Notes under the pieces: model-generated | Databases searched by the model: none | Told to the model about the DNA's origin: nothing | What the model saw: the letters and a program-made list of their open reading frames with translations, nothing else | From: Paenibacillus sp. DCT19 | GTDB lineage: Bacteria > Bacillota > Bacilli > Paenibacillales > Paenibacillaceae | NCBI RefSeq assembly: GCF_003268635.1 | Contig: NZ_CP029639.1 | Location: 3,421,501 to 3,485,500 of the forward strand | Length of the DNA: 64,000 nt | Direction: 5' to 3' | Program-made: the position numbers and the translations under genes | Shown here: positions 1 to 8,385 of the stretch, piece after piece | Layout: every line of letters starts with the position of its first letter | Numbering within the stretch: position 1 is the first letter of the stretch

Positions 1-1
1 T

Positions 2-952
2 AATGGAATGTTGTCGGTTTGCGCCTATAATACGGAGATGATCTCTTCCTCATTACAGCTTAAATTAATGAGAGAGCATGAATACATGATGACAGATATG
101 GAGTTTGTAAAATCCCCTCTGTATCACTATCGTGCTTCGGACGACGTGATTTTCCCGTCGTTATCGGTTCAAAGTCAATTGTTGTATGAACAAAAGCATC
201 TAAAGATCGAAAAAGAAGCGGTGGAAATGGCTAGCCAAGTTAAAAGTGATTTCATAACAACGATGAATCATGAGATTAGAACACCGATGAATGGTTTGCT
301 GGGCATCTCTGAGTTATTAGCAGCTACTGAACTGAATGCTGAACAGAGAGAGTATGTCACCACAATACAAAGTAGCGGAAAGTCTCTGCTTCGTATTGTT
401 AATGATATCTTAGATTTTAATAAGCTGGAATCAAGCTACGATCAATTGTTAAGTGAGCCTTTCAATCCTCGTGAATCCGTCAAGGAAATGTTGGATATCC
501 TTCATACCGCAATCTCGGAAAAAAATCTTCAAGTGAATATATCCATAGATTCTCGTATTCCACAGATTGTTGTTGGAGATGATGGTCGATTCAGACAGGT
601 ATTGCTGAATTTATTAGGAAATGCCGTGAAATTCACTCCTGTAGGAAGCATCGGCATTAATGTTGTACTTCTAAATGCCGATGGCAGCAAGCTTAAAATG
701 CAAGTCAGCATACAGGATACGGGGACGGGAATACCCCAGGACAAGCGAAGCCAGCTGTTTCTACCATTTTACCGAGTGGATAACAGCATTACCCGACAAA
801 CAGAAGGAACAGGTCTTGGGTTAGCAATCTGTAAACGGATCATAGAGCTGATGAATGGGGACATACGCCTTGAAGACGAGCATAATGATACCCCAGGCAC
901 TACGATCACGTTCACTGCGGAGTTTAATAAATATCTAGAGGTTGATCTTTGA
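2..952 (+). CDS. Sensor histidine kinase, C-terminal part (5' truncated by window)
   Basis: The reading frame is open to the window edge, so the true start lies upstream. The visible part is the transmitter of a membrane or cytosolic sensor kinase that phosphorylates itself on His and passes the phosphate to a response regulator. The H-box NHEIRTPMNG (His near visible residue 88) opens a HisKA dimerisation domain. It is followed by a HATPase_c domain with an N-box (NLLGNAVKF), G1 box DTGTGIP and G2 box GTGLGL. No receiver domain follows before the stop. The input domain is outside the window, so the signal is unknown. A short helical segment just before the H-box looks like a coiled-coil linker. 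The family call is secure; the specific role is not. Confidence 0.9.
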   Translation, partial: NGMLSVCAYNTEMISSSLQLKLMREHEYMMTDMEFVKSPLYHYRASDDVIFPSLSVQSQLLYEQKHLKIEKEAVEMASQVKSDFITTMNHEIRTPMNGLLGISELLAATELNAEQREYVTTIQSSGKSLLRIVNDILDFNKLESSYDQLLSEPFNPRESVKEMLDILHTAISEKNLQVNISIDSRIPQIVVGDDGRFRQVLLNLLGNAVKFTPVGSIGINVVLLNADGSKLKMQVSIQDTGTGIPQDKRSQLFLPFYRVDNSITRQTEGTGLGLAICKRIIELMNGDIRLEDEHNDTPGTTITFTAEFNKYLEVDL

Positions 953-1006
953 ACTGGTATCATCGAACTTTGAAATAACTAGTTACTACGGAAAGTAGGA
1001 TGCCAA

Positions 1007-1336
1007 GTGTTAACGTTGAAGAAGGTTGAGCTTCAGGGACATGATGTATTTGAACTCATGCAGGGACATCTTCAAGACTCACACTGGTTAGATAGTTCCA
1101 TTTATTTAACAGAAGAAGTAATTAATAAGACTGAGTTTGTAAAGATATGTAAGCATTGTTTAGTGAATTTTAACTATTACGGTCCGACTGAAGTCAACCA
1201 AGTCGAATGGAAACAGATGAAGCAAATGGCCGATTCATCTGAATCCGAAAGTACTAAACAATTGTTAGCGGAAATTGATTTTTGGGCAATCGAATGCTTC
1301 GAAAATCATTCGTGCTTCACAATCTGTGGTATATAA
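1007..1336 (+). CDS. Hypothetical protein, 109 aa
   Basis: I do not recognise this protein. It starts at GTG with AGGA seven bases upstream, 54 bases after the kinase stop and on the same strand, so it may share the kinase transcript. It is a small acidic protein without signal peptide or membrane segment. A Cys-x-x-Cys pair (CKHC) lies near residue 48, and two more Cys sit near the C-terminus. A strong hairpin terminator follows within 50 bases, which supports a real transcription unit ending here. Confidence 0.55.
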   Translation: MLTLKKVELQGHDVFELMQGHLQDSHWLDSSIYLTEEVINKTEFVKICKHCLVNFNYYGPTEVNQVEWKQMKQMADSSESESTKQLLAEIDFWAIECFENHSCFTICGI

Positions 1337-1383
1337 CTTGCGGAAATACATTAAAGCGAAATTTCATACTAGTTTAATAGAGA

Positions 1384-1419
1384 AAAGGCAGTCGTTCTTA
1401 AGGAACGTACTGCCTTTTT
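1384..1419 (+). terminator. Rho-independent terminator
   Basis: The arms AAGGCAGT and ACTGCCTT enclose a second inner repeat, and five T residues follow on the plus strand. It closes the kinase/109-aa gene unit. The reverse strand has only an A/T-poor tail, so I read it as plus-strand. Confidence 0.8.
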
Positions 1420-1531
1420 CGCTTGTTGTGATGTTAATTACGACTAGTTAATCTGCTAGTTCAAGATGAGCGAGTGGATATTTTCGCAATTATAAGCAGA
1501 TTGGATAAATCTATTAGAAAGGGTTCTGATA

Positions 1532-1908
1532 TCAAATCAGACGGTAGCCCGGTGGCAAGTTGCCTGTACGTCTAATTCTACGGATCTGAGCCAGTGTCAG
1601 CCGCTCATTCGATGCGATTAGCGACTCAACATCCCCTCTGCGCAGGAAATCATCCAATTCTCGAATGCTACGGTTACCCCGCAGTACAACGAAATTATCT
1701 CTGAAGCGAGACCGATCGAACAAAACCAGAGTAGCGAACGGGTTGGTAGAGAAGAATCGCAGGCTCTCGATCCCTGTCAGGACTGAGTCAATATCGCTTA
1801 TGCCGAGGTTGCCACGGTAGACTCTTCTTAATCCTCTGAAATTCTCTTCACTATACACGGTTAAGCGGGGTAGATAATTTGGGAGATTGAAGCATTTTTG
1901 TTATCCAT
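1532..1908 (-). pseudogene. Crystallin-like two-repeat protein, frameshifted near its start
   Basis: The long minus-strand frame begins at a GTG (1858) that lacks a ribosome binding site. A perfect AAGGAGG with an ATG eight bases on lies upstream at 1923-1906 in another frame, which hits a stop after 15 codons. Adding one base to the G run at 1867-1870 joins the two into a 125-aa protein. The body holds two similar halves, each with an aromatic residue, FR(G/D), a conserved V-x-RGN and an I-x-(D/E)-L/I-D block ending in ESL. This resembles the Greek-key repeats of beta/gamma-crystallin-type domains, though that assignment is inference. No signal peptide is seen. Function unknown. Confidence 0.6.
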
Positions 1909-2311
1909 ATAATATACCTCCTTAACATAGTAAACATTCATCCTGGAAGCAGGAGATGCTATGAGACATCCTATGAAAAAGAGAGGACAAATGTGTGGAC
2001 GAATCTATCGGATCAAAATGCTGATGCGAAATAGTACGCGATTATAAAATGAACTTGAATAGTGTTCTGTAGCTTGACAATCACAAATTTTTTTATAAGA
2101 ACAAAGACTGAAAGATTTAAATTAACATCATAAATATTATGTAAACTAAATATAAATTTTATTTTTTACTTAGTTCAAGAAGAAATAATAAAAGTACCCA
2201 ACAGAATGGGTCTGATGGGTAGTATTGTGGTTATTTACTTATTATCTTTAATGGGGAAGGCACATCAGTTATTGTTCATCAGCTTTAAGGGGTAAAATCG
2301 ACCATTATGAG
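1909..2311. other. Intergenic region, AT-rich
   Basis: About 400 bases hold the ribosome binding site of the crystallin-like gene, its presumed promoter, and a strongly AT-rich stretch from about 2080 to 2190. The 18-mer at 2133-2150 recurs at 15353-15370. A weak minus-strand terminator for the yqcI-like gene lies at 2190-2221. I see no coding potential. Confidence 0.5.
2190..2221 (-). terminator. Possible terminator of the YqcI/YcgG-family gene
   Basis: TACCCA and TGGGTA form a six-base stem. On the minus strand it is followed by CTTTTATTATTT. The stem is short, so this is tentative. Confidence 0.4.
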
Positions 2312-3073
2312 CTATTTTGTCCAACGGTGCATGGCCTGCTTCATTCGCATAAATGGACACTTGGAAGGTGTTTGTTCATCATCGGATAGGAAATATTGTT
2401 TCCATTCCAGGTTACCTTCCTGACCGTACCATTTCAGAGAAGGGTGCGCTGGGACAGCGTCGTAGTCCGTCAGACGTTTACGGATAAGAGTTTTCATTTT
2501 ACGACCGAGAGGCGTGCTGTCATTAATGGATTCGAACACCCAACGCGGCTGAAAAGCCAACATGAAATATGGGAAATGCCGACTCGCTCTGAGCTTATGA
2601 GCAGGTGTCGCACAAAAGCAAAAATAGGGCTCCCCGTCAAAGCAAAATTCCCAAGTCGAATCATTCGGTTCTGTTGATATGTGTTCGGGCCAGGGAGATT
2701 CATCTTGTGCAGTAATCCGACTGAGTAATTCCCAGAAAAGAGACTGGTACTGTTCGACTGAGGTATGTTCAAGTAACTCCTTTGGTGTGTCACAGATAAT
2801 GACTAAGGAAGCATATTGCCCTGTATCTCTGGAGATTGTTCCGTACTGACCTAACAGATGGGCTATGTCTTCGACCGCTTCTTGGGAACGTGGATCATGT
2901 GCAAAACCAAACCTTAAATGTCCGGACAGAAAGCCAACTCTTCCCGGTACACAGGGGTACGTGTTTCCATCGTCTGCGATCATATTTGAAAACTTCAAAT
3001 AAGCATCCTGCTGCCAATTCGGTAATTGCTCAAACCCATGCTTTATTTGATCGGCACTGAACAGTTCCGTCAT
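2312..3073 (-). CDS. YqcI/YcgG family protein
   Basis: This 253-aa soluble protein matches the YqcI/YcgG family by its PCVPGRVGF segment near the N-terminus, the PW-x-EH segment and the FCFCATPAHKLRASR block in the middle, followed by a FQPRWVF segment. The family is known mostly from Bacillus and actinobacterial genomes, and its biochemical role is not established. The conserved Cys, His and Arg residues suggest a metal or nucleotide site, but that is a guess. The start is ATG at 3073. The gene stands alone on the minus strand, and nothing in its context points to a pathway. Confidence 0.8.
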   Translation of the reverse strand: MTELFSADQIKHGFEQLPNWQQDAYLKFSNMIADDGNTYPCVPGRVGFLSGHLRFGFAHDPRSQEAVEDIAHLLGQYGTISRDTGQYASLVIICDTPKELLEHTSVEQYQSLFWELLSRITAQDESPWPEHISTEPNDSTWEFCFDGEPYFCFCATPAHKLRASRHFPYFMLAFQPRWVFESINDSTPLGRKMKTLIRKRLTDYDAVPAHPSLKWYGQEGNLEWKQYFLSDDEQTPSKCPFMRMKQAMHRWTK

Positions 3074-3155
3074 CTACTCCCAACTCCATTCCACGTGATG
3101 CTATTACAGTATTAATGGAGGAGGTATTGGGTGACTGTCCCGCAGTCGAAGTTAT

Positions 3156-3781
3156 TCAGAAAAACACGGAGCGGATCGCTTCAACTCCGAAGTATACTCC
3201 AAAACCAATCAGACAAATACCGGACAAAATGGAGATAGAGCGCAAAACGACTTCATTCTTAAACTTGTGGAACCGACTTGCCATCCAGGCCATAATAACG
3301 TCCCAGATTAGAATGCCGATGAATATTCCCAGACTGTATAACAACAAATGTGGCGTATCGGCATGTTTGGCTGTAGTTGCGAGAATAGATCCATAGATGC
3401 CAAGCCAAAATAAAATATTGAGTGGATTGGAGAGAGCCATTAGAAATCCAGATATAAAGGACTTTTTAATTGAAACCTCTGTGAGAGAGTAGCTTTTTGT
3501 GCTTTGTTTCAGTTTGGATAGTGTCTCCACGCCCGTATACAGAAGAATAAAACTACCAAAAGACCATAGAAAGGATCTTAATAATGGCGTGTCCAAGAAA
3601 TGAGCGACACCAAAATAGATGAACAACATGTACACTAAATCTGCGAACATTGCACCTAAACCAAGAATCCATGCATGCAAAAAACCGTGCCGGGCTCCCG
3701 ATCCAATTGTGCAGCGTTAATGGGACCGATTGGAGCCGACAAGGATATTCCAAGAATTACATAACTCAGTAATACAGACAT
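3156..3781 (-). pseudogene. LysE-family exporter, frameshifted after codon ~28
   Basis: This is a membrane exporter of the LysE/RhtB type, a family that pumps out amino acids or related small molecules. The N-terminal piece starts at ATG 3781 behind GGGAG and carries the family hallmark SAPIGPINA. The remainder lies in another frame, with the LGLGA segment and four or five further hydrophobic helices. Adding one base to the CCC run at 3697-3699 (GGG on the coding strand) joins the pieces into a normal 208-aa protein. I judge this a base-call error rather than decay. Its substrate is unknown. It lies downstream of the amidase and DUF1989 genes on the same strand, so export of a nitrogen compound is possible. 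Confidence 0.8.
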
Positions 3782-3925
3782 ATCTGATTCACTCCCAGTA
3801 GACGAAATCGATCCATTGAACCTTACATCACAAAGACATGAGATGAGATGCAGGGTACAAGTTATCGTATTCTCCGTAAGAATGAAAAAGAACAACACAG
3901 AGATGTAACTATGTAGAATGAATGT

Positions 3926-4552
3926 TTAAAGGTTCGATTCAGGCACGATATCCAGTTGAATAGGGGTGGCATGGTATCCATTGCATGAACTCTCTTCGCA
4001 TGGACATGCTGACAAACCAACAATGAGGTCGGTTAGAGCTTTCATTTCAACATAATCACCAGCACGGGACTCAGGTGCGACCACATTGATGTTTCCCTTA
4101 TCATCCACTACCGTATTCATAAACAAGTTAAACGGATAATGTTGATCTGGTGGTAAAATTCCAAAAGGTGCGAGTGCCATGTTTAAATTATGATAACAAC
4201 TGGCGTGATCCTTCTTGTCGTACAACACCTCATACATTTCAGGTCGACAAGCGGAGTTGAAGAAATCATGAACTCCGACAGTATCCTTAGTTATCGTTAG
4301 TATAGGTTGGTATCGATTAGAATATAGAGATTGCCCAGGTTTGATCCGGTACGAGCACAACACGTCAAGGGTTACTCCGGGATCAAGGCGATGATTAGCG
4401 TCAAGTGCATCATAAGCTACAAAGTCAACGACCTGTTGTCCTTTGAGGTCGGTTATCCGAATTAATGCTCCCTTACGAACCATAAGTGCATAGCCTGTTT
4501 TTGCAGGAATTGTAACCGGATAAGCTGGGTTCTCTTGTTTGGTTGGATTCAT
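3926..4552 (-). CDS. DUF1989 (urea carboxylase-associated) family protein
   Basis: This 208-aa protein belongs to the DUF1989 family, often annotated as urea carboxylase-associated or aminomethyltransferase-like. The visible blocks are GQQVVDFVAY near residue 40, SNRYQPI, the DFFNSACRPEMYE segment, the FNLFMNT segment and a C-terminal ACPCEESSCNG cluster rich in Cys. The start at 4552 is chosen because GGAGG lies 11 bases before it. An upstream in-frame ATG at 4615 has no ribosome binding site. The gene follows an amidase gene closely on the same strand. In other bacteria such genes sit with urea or guanidine degradation enzymes, so a nitrogen-salvage role is inferred. A hairpin covers its ribosome binding site. 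Confidence 0.8.
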   Translation of the reverse strand: MNPTKQENPAYPVTIPAKTGYALMVRKGALIRITDLKGQQVVDFVAYDALDANHRLDPGVTLDVLCSYRIKPGQSLYSNRYQPILTITKDTVGVHDFFNSACRPEMYEVLYDKKDHASCYHNLNMALAPFGILPPDQHYPFNLFMNTVVDDKGNINVVAPESRAGDYVEMKALTDLIVGLSACPCEESSCNGYHATPIQLDIVPESNL

Positions 4553-4564
4553 TCGTAAACTGAC

Positions 4565-4602
4565 CTCCGCATACTTTTGACTACAGTATGCGGAGCATAC
4601 TT
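4565..4602 (-). promoter_or_regulatory. Alternative hairpins overlapping the DUF1989 ribosome binding site
   Basis: In the minus-strand RNA, three related segments lie in order: GTATGC, GCATAC and GTATGC. Segments 1 and 2 can pair across a three-base loop, leaving GGAGG free. Segments 2 and 3 can pair as a perfect ten-base stem (CTCCGCATAC with GTATGCGGAG) that buries the GGAG of the ribosome binding site. The two states exclude each other. This is visible in the sequence; a regulatory role is inference. Confidence 0.5.
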
Positions 4603-4623
4603 CGCTTTCATGCACAAACGCAA

Positions 4624-6119
4624 TTAGGAAGGAAATAATGGGTTACCCTTCATGCCAATCCAGAGCTCGGATGCTTCAAGCTGTCCAGCAAGATGTAACA
4701 GCCAGTCCTCACGTCCTTTGGTTGCCATCACCTGAACACCCATCGGCAAACCTTCAGGCGTCATATGAACAGGCACACTCATCGCAGGCTGACCGGTTAA
4801 ATTGGCAAGCTGCGTATAAGGGGTGTATGTGAGGCTAGGTTCAAACATTTTATAGATCATATGCTGCTGTTCTAGCTTGTCTAGTTCGCTAACACGCATT
4901 AAATGTTGGATCTGCTCGGCATGAGGTGTGAGCTCTCCGATCTGAGGTGCAGGATACGCATTGACTGGCGTAACATAGAAGTCATAACGGGTGAAGAGGG
5001 TAGACATTTGCGCCGCAGCAACGTCCCATTCAGCCAAACTATGAACAAACTCAGCAGCAGATACCTTTTTGCCTGCTTCAGCTAGAACCCAAGACTCAAT
5101 CTCCATATCATCTGCAGTTAGCTCTCTACCCATAGCATGCTCCATAGAAGCGATCATCGCGGCCATTTCGCCGCTATTCATCATGTAATAGTTTTCCATT
5201 AACCGTACACCATTGACTGGGCTTAATTTCTCTTCAACCTCATGGCCTTGCTCTTCTAACCAACGAACGACCTTATACACGGCTTGTTTCGCTTCCTCAC
5301 TTACAGGAGTGCCTACTGGAGAATCAGTGGTATATGCAATTTTTAATTTGCGTTGATGAGGATAATTGAGGTCTGCCAAGTAGCTGCCCGGGAAAAGAGG
5401 GCATGGAAGGCAGCTTCAGGTTGAATGACTTGCAACGTATCCAGCAACGCAGCGCTGTCTCGAACCGTGCGGGATAATGCAAAATCAATAGAAGCTCCCT
5501 GCCATTGACGACCAACACCAGGTCCTACTGGAGTACGTCCTCTGGTCGGCTTCAGACCGAACAATCCGCTGAAGGAAGCAGGGATGCGGATTGAACCTCC
5601 TCCGTCACTGGCACCAGCAAGAGGTACAATTCCAGATGCTACTGCGGCTGCGGCACCTCCGCTTGAGCCACCAGGAGAGTGATTCGTATTCCATGGATTG
5701 CGTGTAGGTCCATGCAGACGGGGCTCAGTAATATTTTTCAGACCAAACTCTGGGGTGTTCGTATGTCCGATAATAATAAAACCAGCTTCACGCAGCCGAG
5801 AGACAAAGTTAGAACTTCGTAACGCCCGGTGCTCCTTCAGAAGACGGGAGCCTGAAGTTAAGATTTGACCCTCTAGGGATTGAGAAATGTCCTTAAGTAG
5901 CAAGGGAACACCAGCAAATGGTTGTTCTCCTGGGCGAATCATGCTTGCTTCCTGACGGGCTTGTGCTTCATATGTACGAATTACCGCATTAAGCTGTGGG
6001 TTCACTTCTTCAAGTCGTGCATATGCTGCTTCGAGCAGTTCGATCGGTGATACTTCACGGGAGCGTACAAGCTCTGCTAAACCAATAGCATCATAGGATG
6101 TATATGAAAATGAAGACAT
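4624..6119 (-). pseudogene. Amidase (amidase-signature family), frameshifted mid-gene
   Basis: This is an amidase-signature enzyme that hydrolyses carboxamides through a Ser-cisSer-Lys triad. The catalytic Lys is in LLLKDI near residue 82. The signature loop [10 protein letters not shown] and the nucleophile segment [13 protein letters not shown] lie near residues 155-180. The C-terminal half is in another frame from about 5379. Adding one base to the GGG run at 5399-5401 gives a continuous 498-aa protein, the usual family length. The start at 6119 has AAGGA ten bases upstream. It is followed by the DUF1989 gene, suggesting a nitrogen-scavenging unit. The substrate cannot be told from sequence; allophanate or biuret would fit the neighbour but is speculation. 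Confidence 0.85.
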
Positions 6120-6192
6120 TAAGCATCGTTCCTTTCTAAGGTGGGTATCCAGTGTTCCATATGTCATCGTACCATCGGATTGCAGAAAAGAC

Positions 6193-6233
6193 AAAAGCAC
6201 TGTTCATCCATTGGGATAGACAGTGCTTTTTTT
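6193..6233. terminator. Bidirectional hairpin terminator
   Basis: AAAAGCACTG pairs with CAGTGCTTTT, followed by seven T on the plus strand and TTTT on the minus strand. It lies between the EamA stop and the amidase start, so its likely job is to end the riboswitch-controlled EamA transcript. Confidence 0.65.
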
Positions 6234-6288
6234 ATAATATCGTTTGAGAAGTTAACGTATATGTTAGGGATGCATCCTGCGTAAGGAA

Positions 6289-7269
6289 TTACTCTGTACG
6301 AAGCTTAGGGGCTGCATCAGTAACGCTTGATGAGCGCTCCTGCTGTTTGGAAATGGCAAAGAGTGCAATCCATATTAGGATAAAACCAACGAGCTGTTCC
6401 CATGTAATCAACGTACGGAAAGCGATCCAGTTAACGAGTACACCCGCCATTGGGAAGCTAAGTTCTGCCAGTGTAGCCACAGAGGCTTTTGTAGAGGACA
6501 AGCCTTTATAGTATAACAACAGGCTCAGAAGTCCAGGCAATAAAGCTTGACCCAATATATTTAGCACTACAGCCGCTTGTTCGCCTGTTCCGGAAGGCAA
6601 TGTCCATGCGGCTCCTTCATGCCATGTCATCAAGAAGAGCAGGGGCAGAGCAACTACGAACCGCAGAGAAGTGACTGTCTCATATCTTGCTTGACCTAGC
6701 ATCAATCGACCCATTACCGTAGATCCGCCCCATAGAGCAGCAGCTCCCAAGGATAAAAGGCTCCCTGCATGAACCCAGGTATTCCAGTTTCCAAGAGGGA
6801 GTGTGAATCCAAACGTGAGCAAATAAGTTCCTGCAAGTGCAATGAAGAATAGTCCCCCAAAGCGACGCGGCAGCGTTTCTTTGAGAAGTAGCTTAGCCAG
6901 TACAATAGCGAACAATGGCTGCATTTTTTGCAACAAGAGAACGGTATTGGGATCATTGTTGGTTAGCGCCATTGTGAACAACACCGTTGCGAGTGCTGAT
7001 CCACCCCAGGAAATGAAGATTACAGCAATCCAGTGTCTAGCACGTAGATTTTTCAAGTCTGCACGGAATTTCCATAAGACAGGAATGGCGACTAGACTGA
7101 CAATGATGTGCTCAATAAGTACAATTTGAGTCGAGGTCATGGTCTGAAGCAAAATAATTCGGAACAAGGGATCTACGCCCCACAATGCAGCGCCAATCAC
7201 AACAAGCCAAAATCCAGTGTTGCTTCGTTCTTTCCGATAGATCGTTGAGGCAGTTTGATTCTTTTCCAT
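6289..7269 (-). CDS. EamA/DMT-family transporter under FMN riboswitch (candidate riboflavin importer)
   Basis: This 326-aa membrane protein has about ten hydrophobic segments arranged as two EamA repeats, typical of the drug/metabolite transporter superfamily. The start at 7269 has AAGGAG eight bases upstream; a longer in-frame start at 7347 would run through the terminator hairpin and is rejected. The leader carries a complete FMN riboswitch and a terminator hairpin, so expression should fall when FMN is plentiful. DMT proteins of the RibN type import riboflavin in proteobacteria and are also found behind this riboswitch. I therefore infer flavin or flavin-precursor transport. The family call is firm; the substrate is an inference from the riboswitch. 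Confidence 0.85.
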   Translation of the reverse strand: MEKNQTASTIYRKERSNTGFWLVVIGAALWGVDPLFRIILLQTMTSTQIVLIEHIIVSLVAIPVLWKFRADLKNLRARHWIAVIFISWGGSALATVLFTMALTNNDPNTVLLLQKMQPLFAIVLAKLLLKETLPRRFGGLFFIALAGTYLLTFGFTLPLGNWNTWVHAGSLLSLGAAALWGGSTVMGRLMLGQARYETVTSLRFVVALPLLFLMTWHEGAAWTLPSGTGEQAAVVLNILGQALLPGLLSLLLYYKGLSSTKASVATLAELSFPMAGVLVNWIAFRTLITWEQLVGFILIWIALFAISKQQERSSSVTDAAPKLRTE

Positions 7270-7316
7270 ATTCAGGACTCCTTCGTCAGAACACGGAATC
7301 TTCAGTTGGCAAAATC

Positions 7317-7360
7317 GACAAAAGCCCCCGTTCTGGTGAATCACCAAATAAACGGGGGCT
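7317..7360 (-). terminator. Riboswitch expression-platform terminator
   Basis: AGCCCCCGTT pairs with AACGGGGGCT, followed by TTTT on the minus strand. It lies between the FMN aptamer and the EamA start. A second strong hairpin at 7371-7411 (GGGAAG/CTTCCC extended by CGTTA/TAACG) lies between aptamer and terminator and may be the competing structure. Confidence 0.85.
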
Positions 7361-7418
7361 CATCCATGCATATGTCGTTAGGGAAGAAGACTTCCCGTAT
7401 AACGGCATGACATGTGTT

Positions 7419-7558
7419 GATCTTCTCTCATCCGGACTGTACCGTCGGCCTTGGAGTCTCACCAAGTCAGTCGCTGATACCTATATCAGTCAGCGAGTCG
7501 CGGGCTGGTTCCGAAGAACATCACCGCCGGTTGGGAATTGCACCCTACCCGAAGATCC
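7419..7558 (-). promoter_or_regulatory. FMN riboswitch (RFN element)
   Basis: Read on the minus strand, the element contains the conserved RFN blocks in order: GATCTTCGGG, AGGGTGCAATTCCC, ACCGGCGGT, a variable hairpin with AGCCCGCGA, TTGGTGAGACTCCAA, GCCGACGGT, AGTCCGGATG and the closing AGAAGAT. These match the six-stem FMN aptamer found upstream of riboflavin synthesis and transport genes. The first block normally reads CTTCGGGG; here it has one G less, which fits the pattern of lost G residues elsewhere in this window. It controls the EamA gene downstream. Confidence 0.93.
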
Positions 7559-7644
7559 TATTCAATTGTTTAGTATGTTGAACAAGTTGTAACATCAATG
7601 ATTTCATCTTAATCTTGTAAGCGCTAGCAGTTCAAGTGTTTTTT

Positions 7645-8139
7645 TCAGAAGATGATATTCCAGCTTCCTTGCTGTCTGCGAAGAAGAACAATCTGTCCAG
7701 AATGATATGCATCATGTATGATCCATCGGCTAAGGGCAAGTCCCCAAGTGTCCTCGGTATCCATGTATTGTGCATCTAGATGAGATTGTTGCAAGGCTGC
7801 AAGTTGGGTTCGTAATTGTTCAGCAAGTGCTGTAACGCTCTTCACTAAGTCATTCCATCCTTGCTCGTCTGATGCATCTCCCGAATCACCAAATGTCGCG
7901 ACATTACTTGCTGCGGCTGGAACGGAGGTAATGCCCTGTATACGTTGCGAGATGCGAAGGTTGTAATAGTGCATATGGTTTACCAGCTGCCAGATGCTCA
8001 GTCCACCTGAAGACGGAACCCAGGCAGCTTGTTCAGCGGTGAGCCCCTCCAGTGCCTTGGCTACAGGTACAATCCAACTACATTGATCCCATATGCTGTC
8101 TTTTTGCGTTAATAAGATGTCGATTGCAGATACAGTCAT
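7645..8139 (-). CDS. DinB-like protein
   Basis: This 164-aa soluble protein fits the DinB/YfiT-like four-helix bundle family. The visible family marks are IWQLVNHMHYYN near residue 50, with its His, and the C-terminal block SRWIIHDAYHSGQIVLLRRQ, whose two His with the first one would form the divalent-metal site. Enzymes of this fold include bacillithiol- or mycothiol-dependent transferases, but many members have no known reaction. ATG 8139 is preceded by GGAGG eight bases upstream; the longer frame to 8235 has no such site. It lies upstream of the riboswitch and is transcribed in the same direction. Confidence 0.8.
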   Translation of the reverse strand: MTVSAIDILLTQKDSIWDQCSWIVPVAKALEGLTAEQAAWVPSSGGLSIWQLVNHMHYYNLRISQRIQGITSVPAAASNVATFGDSGDASDEQGWNDLVKSVTALAEQLRTQLAALQQSHLDAQYMDTEDTWGLALSRWIIHDAYHSGQIVLLRRQQGSWNIIF

Positions 8140-8385
8140 TCGTTGTTCCTCCTCGTTATCGTGGTTTGCTAAGTGAAATAAGTTGATCATCAGCACGACA
8201 AAATAGATGACCTGCAACTTAGATGACACTTTCATTCAGCATAGGAAATATAAGGATAAATATACCATAACTACGCGATCTTGTGATGATACATCCTTCA
8301 TTATGGATTACAGAGCTACAGTGGTAACAGTCTATAATCATCTGATGTATATTTATGTTAATATTAGGAGGGACGGAGGGACATT

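Noticed and set aside
2396..2677. Plus-strand ORF inside the YqcI/YcgG gene, and similar antisense ORFs elsewhere
   Set aside because: They lie opposite recognised genes, have no ribosome binding sites and look like frame shadows.
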